The notes under the pieces: model-generated
Database searches by the model: none
Told to the model about the DNA's origin: nothing
The model's input: the letters and a program-made list of their open reading frames with translations, nothing else
Program-made: the position numbers and the translations under genes
NCBI GenBank assembly: GCA_002392625.1
Contig: DGHJ01000115.1
Span: 1,502-14,669, forward strand
Direction of reading: 5' to 3'
Source: Oscillospiraceae bacterium UBA3851
GTDB taxonomy: Bacteria > Bacillota > Clostridia > Oscillospirales > Oscillospiraceae
Length of the DNA stretch: 13,168 nt
Shown: in pieces, positions 7,482 through 13,168 of the stretch
Numbering within the stretch: the stretch's first letter is position 1
How the letters are laid out: each line of letters begins with the position of its first letter

Positions 7482-7505
7482 GCAAAAATGCGCAGCAATT
7501 TTTGC
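7482..7505 (-). terminator. possible weak terminator hairpin after kbl
   Basis: GCAAAAAT (7482-7489) and ATTTTTGC (7498-7505) form an 8-bp stem around GCGCAGCA, starting four bases after the kbl stop codon. The stem is AT-rich and the U-run lies in the 3' arm, so it could end tdh-kbl transcripts inefficiently. It may equally be part of the neighbouring repeat-rich element. Confidence 0.35.
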
Positions 7506-7509
7506 GAAA

Positions 7510-8697
7510 TCAGAGCCCCATTTCCTTCTTGACCTCGCCGAAGCACTTGACGGCGAAGTCCAGATCCTCCTTGGTGTGGCCTGCAGAGATCTGGGTGCGG
7601 ATGCGGTCCTTGCCCTTGGGCACCACGGGATAGCAGAAGCCCACCACGTAGACGCCCTTGTCCAGCATGCGGCGGGCGAACTCCTGGGCGATGCGGGGAT
7701 CGTACAGCATCACGGGCACGATGGGGTGCTCGCCGGGCAGCAGGTCGAAGCCCAGCTTCTCCATCTCGGCGCGGAAGTACCGGGCGTTCTCATGGACCTT
7801 GTCCCGCAGAGCGGTGGAGGACTCCAGCAGCTCGATGGTCTTCAGGGTGGCGGCGCAGATGGCCGGGGCCAGGGTGTTGGAGAACAGGTAGGGGCGGCTG
7901 CGCTGGCGCAGCAGGTCCACGATGGGCTGGCGGGCAGCGGTATAGCCGCCGGAGGCGCCGCCCATGGCCTTGCCGAAGGTGCCGGTGATGATGTCCACCC
8001 GGCCCATGACGCCGCAGTACTCGCAGGTGCCGCGGCCGTGTTCGCCCATAAAGCCCACGGCGTGGCTGTCGTCCACCATGGTCAGAGCGTCGAACTCGTC
8101 GGCCAGGTCGCAGATGCCCTTCATGTTGGCGATGTAGCCGTCCATGGAGAACACGCCGTCGGTGGCGATGATGATCTTCTGGCAGCCGGCGGCGCGGGCA
8201 GCCTCCAGCTGGGCGCGCAGGTCGGCCATGTCGTTGTTTTTGTAGCGATAGCGGTGTGCCTTGCACAGCCGCACGCCGTCGATGATGGAGGCGTGGTTCA
8301 GCTCGTCGGAGATCACGGCGTCGTCCGGGCCCAGCAGGGTCTCGAAGAGGCCGCCGTTGGCGTCGAAGCAGGAGGAGTAGAGGATGGCGTCATCGGTGCC
8401 GGCGAAGTCGGCGATCTTGCGCTCCAGCTCCTTGTGGATCTGCTGGGTGCCGCAGATGAAGCGGACGGAGCTGAGGCCGAAGCCCCAGCGGTCATAGCTG
8501 GCCTTGGCGGCGGCGATCAGATCGGGGTTGTTGGAGAGGCCCAGGTAGTTGTTGGCGCACATGTTGACGACGGCGGGCTTCTCGGTGGTGTCGATGCGGG
8601 AGCGCTGGGGGGTGGTGATGATCCGCTCATTGCGCCAGGTACCGGCGTCACGGATGGCCTGCAGCTCCTGCTCAAAGCTCTTCAGGGCGGTTTTCAT
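7510..8697 (-). CDS. kbl: glycine C-acetyltransferase (2-amino-3-ketobutyrate CoA ligase)
   Basis: PLP enzyme that cleaves 2-amino-3-ketobutyrate with CoA to glycine and acetyl-CoA, the second step of threonine breakdown after Tdh. The 395-residue product has the normal length of the alpha-oxoamine synthase family. It shows NMCANNYLGLSNNP (46-59), SSVRFICGTQ (76-85), DELNHASIIDG (131-141), DDSHAVGFMGEHGRG (209-223, with PLP-contacting D209 and H212) and TFGKAMGGASGGY with the Schiff-base lysine at K243 (E. coli K244). These motifs and its pairing with tdh distinguish it from KAS-type relatives such as BioF or HemA. ATG at 8697 with AAGGAGG eight bases upstream; 16 bases separate it from the tdh stop, so the two are co-transcribed. 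Confidence 0.96.
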   Translation of the reverse strand: MKTALKSFEQELQAIRDAGTWRNERIITTPQRSRIDTTEKPAVVNMCANNYLGLSNNPDLIAAAKASYDRWGFGLSSVRFICGTQQIHKELERKIADFAGTDDAILYSSCFDANGGLFETLLGPDDAVISDELNHASIIDGVRLCKAHRYRYKNNDMADLRAQLEAARAAGCQKIIIATDGVFSMDGYIANMKGICDLADEFDALTMVDDSHAVGFMGEHGRGTCEYCGVMGRVDIITGTFGKAMGGASGGYTAARQPIVDLLRQRSRPYLFSNTLAPAICAATLKTIELLESSTALRDKVHENARYFRAEMEKLGFDLLPGEHPIVPVMLYDPRIAQEFARRMLDKGVYVVGFCYPVVPKGKDRIRTQISAGHTKEDLDFAVKCFGEVKKEMGL

Positions 8698-8713
8698 ATT
8701 CAGATCCTCCTTT

Positions 8714-9754
8714 TTATTTCGTCCAGTCCAGAACGACCTTGCCGGACATGCCGCTGTTCATGGCGGCGAAGCCCTTCTCAAAGTCGGTGTAGTGGAAGCG
8801 GTGGGTGATAACGGGATGCAGGTCCAGGCCGCCCTGGACCATGTAGCTCATCTGGTGCCAGTTGTCCATCTTCCGGCCGTAGATGCCCTGGAGGGTCAGG
8901 CCCTTGCAGATGATGTCGTTCATAGGCACCTCCACCATGGGCTTGCCCAGGCCCAGCAGGGAGATCTTGCCGCCGTTGCGCATCACGGAGCACATCTGGC
9001 GGAAGGCGGCGGCGTTGCCGGACATCTCCAGGCCCACGTCAAAGCCCTCGGTGAGGCCGGCCTTGGCCATGACCTCCTTCAGGTCCTCCCGGCCGGTGTT
9101 CACGGCGTAATCCACGCCCATCTTCCGGGCCAGATCCAGCCGGTAGTCGTTCAGGTCGGTGATGATGACCCGGCGCGCGCCGGCGTACTTGCAGATGCCG
9201 GAGGCGATGATGCCGATGGGGCCGGCGCCGGTGATCAGCACGTCCTCGCCCACCAGGTTCCACATGAGGGCAGTGTGGGTGGCGTTGCCGAAGGCATCGA
9301 AGAAGGCCACCACGTCCTCATCCAGGCTCTCGTCGATGGGGATCACGTTGGTCTGCGGGATGCAGACGTACTCGGCAAAGGCGCCGTCCCGGTCCACGCC
9401 CACGCTGTTGGTGTTCTTGCACCACTGGATGTTGCCAGTGTGGCAGTTGCGGCAGCGGTGGCAGGTGATGTGCCCCTCGCCGGATACCCGCTGGCCGATG
9501 GTGAGGCCGGTGACGCCCTCGCCCATGGCGGCGATCTCGCCCACGTACTCGTGGCCGATGGTCATGGGCGGGTGGGTGATGTGCTCGGCGGCCCAGGGAT
9601 CCCAGTTGTAGATGTGCACGTCCGTGCCGCAGATGGCGGTCTTGTGGATCTTGATCAGCACCTCGCCGGGGCCGGGTACCGGCACGGGCACCTGCCGCAG
9701 CTCCAGACCGGGCCCTGCGGCGGGCTTGACAATAGCGTCCATCCATTCTTTCAT
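8714..9754 (-). CDS. tdh: L-threonine 3-dehydrogenase (zinc, NAD-dependent)
   Basis: Oxidises L-threonine to 2-amino-3-ketobutyrate with NAD+, feeding Kbl. The 346-residue product is a medium-chain zinc dehydrogenase. Catalytic zinc ligands appear as C42 in ICGTDVHIYNWD and H68-E69 in TIGHEYVGEI. The four structural zinc cysteines are C98, C101, C104 and C112. The Rossmann loop is GAGPIG at 176-181, and D200 at the end of the next strand indicates NAD rather than NADP. HIYNWDPWA and FDAFGNATHTAL are characteristic of Tdh among its relatives. ATG at 9754 with AAGGGG nine bases upstream. An overlapping ATG at 9761 is in another frame. It is the first gene of tdh-kbl, behind a clear promoter. 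Confidence 0.96.
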   Translation of the reverse strand: MKEWMDAIVKPAAGPGLELRQVPVPVPGPGEVLIKIHKTAICGTDVHIYNWDPWAAEHITHPPMTIGHEYVGEIAAMGEGVTGLTIGQRVSGEGHITCHRCRNCHTGNIQWCKNTNSVGVDRDGAFAEYVCIPQTNVIPIDESLDEDVVAFFDAFGNATHTALMWNLVGEDVLITGAGPIGIIASGICKYAGARRVIITDLNDYRLDLARKMGVDYAVNTGREDLKEVMAKAGLTEGFDVGLEMSGNAAAFRQMCSVMRNGGKISLLGLGKPMVEVPMNDIICKGLTLQGIYGRKMDNWHQMSYMVQGGLDLHPVITHRFHYTDFEKGFAAMNSGMSGKVVLDWTK

Positions 9755-9796
9755 CTTGCATGTCCCCTTATTATAAAATTTATGAGCTCAGACAGG

Positions 9797-9814
9797 GTTT
9801 TCCTATTAGAAAAC
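9797..9814. promoter_or_regulatory. inverted repeat in the tdh leader, candidate operator
   Basis: GTTTTC (9797-9802) and GAAAAC (9809-9814) flank a 6-base spacer, forming a perfect dyad about 12 bases downstream of the tdh -10 box, within the first bases of the transcript. Its position would suit a repressor roadblock. No known regulator site was recognised, and short AT-rich dyads also arise by chance. Confidence 0.35.
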
Positions 9815-9825
9815 GATATCACTTA

Positions 9826-9854
9826 ATCCTACCTTTTTTATACAGTTTTGTCAA
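9826..9854 (-). promoter_or_regulatory. sigma-A-type promoter of tdh-kbl
   Basis: On the minus strand a consensus -35 box TTGACA (9849-9854) is followed after exactly 17 bases by a -10 box TAGGAT (9826-9831, 4 of 6 consensus). Transcription would start near 9819, giving a leader of about 65 bases to the tdh start. The spacer and downstream DNA are AT-rich against a GC-rich background, as expected for a real promoter. Confidence 0.75.
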
Positions 9855-9942
9855 TGCGTTGCGGTGCTATTTTTCACGGTGGAATATTGCAGGCGGACAG
9901 GCGCGGGCGCGGAAAAGACGCTGTCGGTCTTCCGAAAAAGGG

Positions 9943-9970
9943 TTGCATTTTTTGCCCGGCACGCTATAAT
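9943..9970 (+). promoter_or_regulatory. sigma-A-type promoter of folT-folC
   Basis: TTGCAT (9943-9948) and a perfect TATAAT (9965-9970) are separated by 16 bases. Transcription would begin near 9977, a few bases before the first helix of the THF riboswitch. That placement supports both calls. The rest of the 9755-10164 gap, from 9855 to 9942, shows no further recognisable element. Confidence 0.75.
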
Positions 9971-9984
9971 GGTCGTGTTATCAG

Positions 9985-10089
9985 GACAGAGTAGAGTGCG
10001 GTATGTCCAAGTGCCGGCGGGACGGGGAGTTGTCCGCCGGACGAAAAGGGGAGAAACCTCTTGCAGTACCGCTCTCGCATCCCGCTGTC
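9985..10089 (+). ncRNA. tetrahydrofolate (THF, folT-type) riboswitch aptamer
   Basis: The leader of folT folds as the THF riboswitch described in Firmicutes. P1 pairs GACAG (9985-9989) with CTGTC (10085-10089). The conserved AGTAGA follows P1. P2 pairs GCGGTA (9998-10003) with TACCGC (10067-10072). AAGTG is in the P2/P3 junction. P3 pairs CCGGCGG (10014-10020) with CCGCCGG (10034-10040), closing a G-rich loop, and ACGAA follows it. P4 pairs AAGGGG (10046-10051) with CCTCTT (10057-10062). The conserved GCATCC lies between P2 and P1 and can pair with the G-rich P3 loop as the known pseudoknot. It binds reduced folates and in known cases lowers expression of folate uptake genes when folate is plentiful. 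Its location directly before a folate transporter gene is the textbook context. The assignment was made by eye. Confidence 0.92.
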
Positions 10090-10164
10090 GTGCGTGAGAA
10101 AGCTCTCATGGATGCGCGGGCGGGTGAACGCGGCTGCCTGTCATCTGTGGGAGGTTTTTGCGTT

Positions 10165-10677
10165 ATGAAGGGGAAAATTCCGCTGCGGCTCATCACGGCC
10201 TGCGCCATGATGACCGCCCTGTCCGTGGTGCTGAACCGGTTTTGCTCCATCCACACCGCCGGATGGATCATTGGCTTCGCCTTCGTCCCCGTGGCGCTGA
10301 TCGCCATGGTCTACGGTCCGGCGGCGGGCGCCGTGGTGGGCGGCCTGGCGGACCTCATCGGCGCGCTGCTGTTTCCCTTCGGCCCCTATCACCCTGGCTT
10401 CACCGTCGTGGGCGCGCTGATGGGCGCCGTGTACGGCTGGTTCCTCTATGAGAGGAAGGCCCGGTTCTTCCCCCATATCCTGGCCCCGTCGGTGCTGAAC
10501 ACCCTGGTCCTTGGCCTGTGCGTCAACACGGTGTGGGTCAGCCAGCTCTACGGCTCCAAAACCTACTGGGGCTGGTTTCTATACCGCCTGCCGGAGTACG
10601 CGGTGCTGGTGCCGCTGAACCTGATATTGCTGCCGGTGCTGCTGCAGCTTGCCAAACAGATCAAGAAATACAGATAA
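10165..10677 (+). CDS. folT: folate ECF transporter substrate-binding S component FolT
   Basis: Membrane protein that captures folates and, docked on a shared EcfT/EcfA/EcfA' energising module encoded elsewhere, imports them. The 170-residue product has about five or six hydrophobic helices and a basic C-terminus KQIKKYR. The stretch at 59-80 (GGLADLIGALLFPFGPYHPG, then FT) is the hallmark of folate-type S components. The frame stays open upstream to an ATG at 10003, but that lies inside the riboswitch. The ATG at 10165 follows a GGGAGG Shine-Dalgarno ten bases away and gives the normal MKGKIPLRLITACAMMTAL start, so it is preferred. The riboswitch upstream and folC 13 bases downstream support the substrate assignment. 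Confidence 0.93.
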   Translation: MKGKIPLRLITACAMMTALSVVLNRFCSIHTAGWIIGFAFVPVALIAMVYGPAAGAVVGGLADLIGALLFPFGPYHPGFTVVGALMGAVYGWFLYERKARFFPHILAPSVLNTLVLGLCVNTVWVSQLYGSKTYWGWFLYRLPEYAVLVPLNLILLPVLLQLAKQIKKYR

Positions 10678-10690
10678 AGGAAGCGATCCT

Positions 10691-11980
10691 ATGATGACAT
10701 ATACCGAGGCTATGGCCTACATCGACTCCGTGGAGTGGAAGGGCAGCCGTCCCGGCCTTGGGCGGATCACGGAGCTGTGCCATCTGCTGGGCGATCCCCA
10801 GCGTGAGCTGCGGTTCATCCACATCGCCGGCACCAACGGCAAGGGCTCCGTCTCCGCCATGCTGGATGCCATCCTCCGCGCGGCAGGCTACCGGGTGGGC
10901 TTGTTCACCTCCCCCTATATCGAGCGGTTCAACGACCGCATCCGCTTCGGCGGTGAGGATATCCCCGACGGGGAGCTGGCCTGGGCCACGGAGCAGGTGA
11001 AAGCCTGCGCCGATGATATGGACGACGGCCCCACCGCCTTTGAGCTGATCACCGCCGTGGCGCTGGTCTATTTTCGGCGCGTAGGCTGCGACTATGTGGT
11101 GTGGGAGGTGGGCATGGGCGGCCGGCTGGACTCCACCAACGTGGTGGACACCACCGTGCTGTCCATCATCACCGGCATCGCCCTGGACCACTGTGCCGTG
11201 CTGGGGGATACCACCGCCCAGATCGCCGGGGAGAAGGCGGGCATCATCAAGCCGGGCGTCCCCGTCCTTTACGGCGAGTGCGACGCTGACGCCGAGGCGG
11301 TGATCCGCCGCACCGCCGCCGCGCAGGGCTGTGCCTGCAGCCATACGGACTTCTCCGCCATTTCGGACGTTCGCTCCGACCTCTTCGGCACGGACTTCCG
11401 GGTGGGCGATCGCCCCGTTCGCATCCCGCTGGTGGGCCTGTACCAGACCCGCAACACCGCCACCGTGCTGCGGGCGGTGGAGCTACTGCGGCAGCAGGGC
11501 CTCGCCATCTCCGACGGGGCGGTGACGGCCGGTCTGGCCGCCGTCCGCTGGAAGGCTCGCTTCGAGGTGCTGAGCCGTGAGCCGCTGGCAGTGTACGACG
11601 GCGCCCACAACCCCCACGGCGTCGCCGGCGCTCTGGAAAATATCCGCGCCCTGCTCTCCCCCCTGAGCCCCGACGGCAAGGTGGTGCTGGTCATGGGCGT
11701 CATGGCCGACAAGGACCACGGCCAGATGGTGGCCGAGCTGGCTCCCTACGTCGCCGCCGTGGTGACGGTGCGGCCCGACAGTGACCGGGCCATGGACGCC
11801 TCCGGCCTGGCCGAGGAGTTCCGCCGCTGCGGCGTAGCCGCCGCGGTGCGCCCCACCCCCGCCGAGGGCGTGGCGGCGGCCCTGCCTTTGGCGTCGCGCA
11901 GCGGCCGGCCCCTGATCTGCCTGGGCTCCCTCTATATGTACGGCGAGGTAAAAACCGCCCTCCGGGAGCTGCTTGGATAG
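10691..11980 (+). CDS. folC: bifunctional folylpolyglutamate synthase / dihydrofolate synthase
   Basis: Cytoplasmic ligase that adds glutamate to folates (and usually to dihydropteroate), which keeps them in the cell and raises affinity for C1 enzymes. The 429-residue product has the family length. It shows the P-loop GTNGKGS at 47-53, LFTSPYIERFNDRI (71-84), VGMGGRLDSTNVVD (140-153), EKAGIIKPG with the conserved, normally carbamylated lysine at K182, and DGAHNPHG at 303-310 in the C-terminal Rossmann domain. The start is the ATG at 10691, nine bases after AAGGA, with a second ATG directly following. An upstream in-frame ATG at 10649 overlaps folT and lacks a ribosome binding site. Co-transcription with folT, and hence riboswitch control, is likely. 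Confidence 0.95.
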   Translation: MMTYTEAMAYIDSVEWKGSRPGLGRITELCHLLGDPQRELRFIHIAGTNGKGSVSAMLDAILRAAGYRVGLFTSPYIERFNDRIRFGGEDIPDGELAWATEQVKACADDMDDGPTAFELITAVALVYFRRVGCDYVVWEVGMGGRLDSTNVVDTTVLSIITGIALDHCAVLGDTTAQIAGEKAGIIKPGVPVLYGECDADAEAVIRRTAAAQGCACSHTDFSAISDVRSDLFGTDFRVGDRPVRIPLVGLYQTRNTATVLRAVELLRQQGLAISDGAVTAGLAAVRWKARFEVLSREPLAVYDGAHNPHGVAGALENIRALLSPLSPDGKVVLVMGVMADKDHGQMVAELAPYVAAVVTVRPDSDRAMDASGLAEEFRRCGVAAAVRPTPAEGVAAALPLASRSGRPLICLGSLYMYGEVKTALRELLG

Positions 11981-11994
11981 CGGAACAAATTCAG

Positions 11995-12035
11995 AAACAG
12001 CCCCAAAACGGCAAGGCCGTTTTGGGGCTGTTTTT
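11995..12035 (+). terminator. strong intrinsic terminator after folC, probably bidirectional
   Basis: A perfect 15-bp stem, CAGCCCCAAAACGGC (11998-12012) with GCCGTTTTGGGGCTG (12016-12030), closes on an AAG loop. It is preceded by AAA and followed by TTTTT, so the stem can extend to 18 bp. It begins 14 bases after the folC stop. The cysE stop codon lies in the U-run on the other strand, where the hairpin followed by TTTCTGAATTT could also end cysK-cysE transcripts. Confidence 0.92.
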
Positions 12036-12903
12036 ACAGCATGGCGCTGTCCAATATGGGGTCGCCCAGGATGTTCCGGGTCACCGGCGTGTCGGTGACG
12101 GCGGCGCGGGCCAGTACCATCTTGCCTGCCTCCACCGAGTGGGTGAGCCACACGCTGCCGCCGATGATGCAGTCGTTGCCGATGCAGGTGTCGCCGCCCA
12201 GGATGGTGGCCCCGGCGTAGATGACCACCCGGTCGCCGATGTCGGGGTGGCGCTTGATGCCCTTGACCAGGGCACCGTCAGCCCCGGTGTCGAAGCTCCG
12301 TGCGCCCAGCGTTACGTGCTGGTAGAGCTTGACGCTGCGGCCGATGGTGGTGGTCTCGCCGATGACCACGCCGGTTCCGTGGTCGATGAAGAAGGAGTCG
12401 CCGATCTCCGCGCCGGGATGTATGTCGATGCCGGTGACCCGATGGGCGTACTCTGTCATGATCCGGGGCAGCAGGGGCACGCCCTCCCGATACAGGACGT
12501 GGGCCAGGCGATAGGCGGCAATAGCGGTGAAGGCGGGATAGCAGAGGATGATCTCATCAATGCTGCGGGCGGCGGGATCTCCGGCGTAGGCGGCCGCCAG
12601 ATCGGTGCCCAGCTGCCGCCGGACCTCCGGCAGCCGGGCCAGCAGGGCGTCCACCACCGCCTCCGGCTGCCGCGCGGGGGGCAGCACCAAGGCCAGGCAA
12701 TCCGTCAGCAGCGCCGCCGCCCGTTCCAGCGCCTCTGCAGGCGTTTGCGCCTCCGGAGCGTGCCGGGGGAACATGGCGCCGAGGAGCAGGTCCGTCAGCT
12801 CCTGGGCCTGGCGGCGAAAGCCCCGGTAGTCCGGGCCGTTGTCCTCTGCCTGCCGGAGCAGCGCCGCCGTCCGCTCCAGCCGGGCTGTCAGCGCGTTATC
12901 CAT
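12034..12903 (-). CDS. cysE: serine O-acetyltransferase (long EpsC/CysE type)
   Basis: Transfers acetyl from acetyl-CoA to L-serine, making the O-acetylserine that cysteine synthase uses. The 289-residue product has a helical N-terminal half (to about 150) and a C-terminal left-handed beta-helix of hexapeptide repeats (IHPGAEIG, VVIGET, VVIYAGATILGG, CIGNDCIIGG). The catalytic pair is D160 in GIDIHP and H175 in IDHGTG, 15 residues apart as in E. coli D143/H158. The open frame extends upstream, but the ATG at 12903 has GAGGAG four to five bases before it and gives a family-like start MDNALTARLERTAALL. It overlaps the cysK end by 8 bases. The C-terminus ends in Leu (DSAML) rather than the Ile that docks into CysK in several bacteria, so a stable complex is uncertain. 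Confidence 0.94.
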   Translation of the reverse strand: MDNALTARLERTAALLRQAEDNGPDYRGFRRQAQELTDLLLGAMFPRHAPEAQTPAEALERAAALLTDCLALVLPPARQPEAVVDALLARLPEVRRQLGTDLAAAYAGDPAARSIDEIILCYPAFTAIAAYRLAHVLYREGVPLLPRIMTEYAHRVTGIDIHPGAEIGDSFFIDHGTGVVIGETTTIGRSVKLYQHVTLGARSFDTGADGALVKGIKRHPDIGDRVVIYAGATILGGDTCIGNDCIIGGSVWLTHSVEAGKMVLARAAVTDTPVTRNILGDPILDSAML

Positions 12904-13168
12904 GGCTCTCCTCAAAGAGGGGGGTGGAGAGATAGCGGTCCCCGCCGTCGGGCAGCAGGGCCACCACGGTCTTGCCCCTGTTCTCCGGCCGTCTGGCCAG
13001 CTGGATCGCGGCCCAGAGGGCCGCGCCGGAGGAGATGCCCACCAGCACACCCTCGGTCCGTCCCAACCGCCGCCCGGCGTCAAAGGCGTCCTCGTTCTCC
13101 ACCTGGATGATCTCGTCGTACACGGCGGTATCCAATACGTCGGGCACGAAGCCCGCGCCGATGCCCTG
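12896..13168 (-). CDS. cysK: cysteine synthase (O-acetylserine sulfhydrylase), C-terminal part only
   Basis: PLP enzyme that converts O-acetylserine and sulfide to cysteine. Only the last 90 residues of about 300 are inside the window: QGIGAGFVPDVLDTAVYDEI, then IQVENEDAFDAGRRLGRTEG, then the conserved VGISSGAALWAA and VVALLPDGGDRYLSTPLF near the C-terminus. The IGAGFVP and GISSGAA motifs place it in the CysK family rather than cystathionine beta-synthase, although CysK and CysM cannot be separated for certain from this part alone. The catalytic lysine lies off the right edge. It is followed by cysE with an 8-base overlap, giving a two-gene cysteine synthesis unit. Confidence 0.92.
   Translation of the reverse strand, partial: QGIGAGFVPDVLDTAVYDEIIQVENEDAFDAGRRLGRTEGVLVGISSGAALWAAIQLARRPENRGKTVVALLPDGGDRYLSTPLFEESHG

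Noticed and set aside
7296..7505. CRISPR array or tRNA gene in the repeat-rich gap
   Set aside because: The repeats are inverted rather than direct, with no regular spacing, and no cloverleaf with a T-loop GGTTCRA motif was found.
9770..9775. TATAAT on the minus strand close to the tdh start as a second promoter
   Set aside because: There is no acceptable -35 box 16-18 bases upstream, and the start site would fall in or at the ribosome binding site.
10003..10164. 54-codon N-terminal extension of FolT
   Set aside because: It would be encoded by the riboswitch and leader, lacks a ribosome binding site, and is not hydrophobic. The ATG at 10165 has a good Shine-Dalgarno and a family-typical start.
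12904..13083. 60-codon N-terminal extension of CysE
   Set aside because: It overlaps the well-conserved cysK 3' end in another frame and reads as low-complexity Pro/Trp/Arg-rich sequence; the ATG at 12903 has its own ribosome binding site.

Overview
The window is GC-rich chromosomal DNA, roughly 60-65% by eye, with strong AAGGAGG-type ribosome binding sites, tightly packed operons and an Enterococcus-type V-ATPase operon. A tetrahydrofolate riboswitch sits in front of a folate ECF transporter gene. Together these suggest a Gram-positive anaerobe of the class Clostridia, probably an Oscillospiraceae-like gut bacterium. The taxonomic placement is inference. No rRNA, tRNA, phage, IS element or CRISPR array was seen.

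Layout: 1-5708 (minus strand) holds the first seven genes of a V-type (A/V) ATPase operon in the order atpH(ntpF)-I-K-E-C-F(ntpG)-A, the same order as the Enterococcus hirae Na+-ATPase operon; atpA runs off the left edge. The membrane rotor subunit K carries the residues that bind Na+ in the E. hirae ring, and it has a carboxylate in only one of its two hairpins. The complex is therefore predicted to be a sodium-translocating ATPase. An M32 carboxypeptidase gene (5748-7250) lies 39 bases upstream on the same strand and may be read together with it. A 259-base gap (7251-7509) is unusually rich in inverted repeats. Next, 7510-9754 (minus) is the threonine catabolic pair tdh-kbl (threonine to glycine plus acetyl-CoA), driven by a good sigma-A-type promoter at 9826-9854.

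The divergent intergenic region 9755-10164 also contains a plus-strand promoter (9943-9970) and, just after its expected start site, a THF riboswitch aptamer (about 9985-10089). These control folT-folC (10165-11980): folate uptake, then polyglutamylation, which traps folate in the cell. A long hairpin terminator (about 11995-12035) separates this operon from the convergent cysK-cysE operon (12034-13168, minus; cysK enters from the right edge), which makes cysteine from serine.

Metabolically, the right half links glycine supply, folate retention and serine use, which all touch one-carbon metabolism. Physical adjacency is the only evidence here for a joint role. Every gene belongs to a known family. 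The points most worth a second look are the riboswitch and its possible expression platform, the Na+ signature of AtpK, and the structured element at 7296-7505. I did not find a convincing undescribed multi-gene system.
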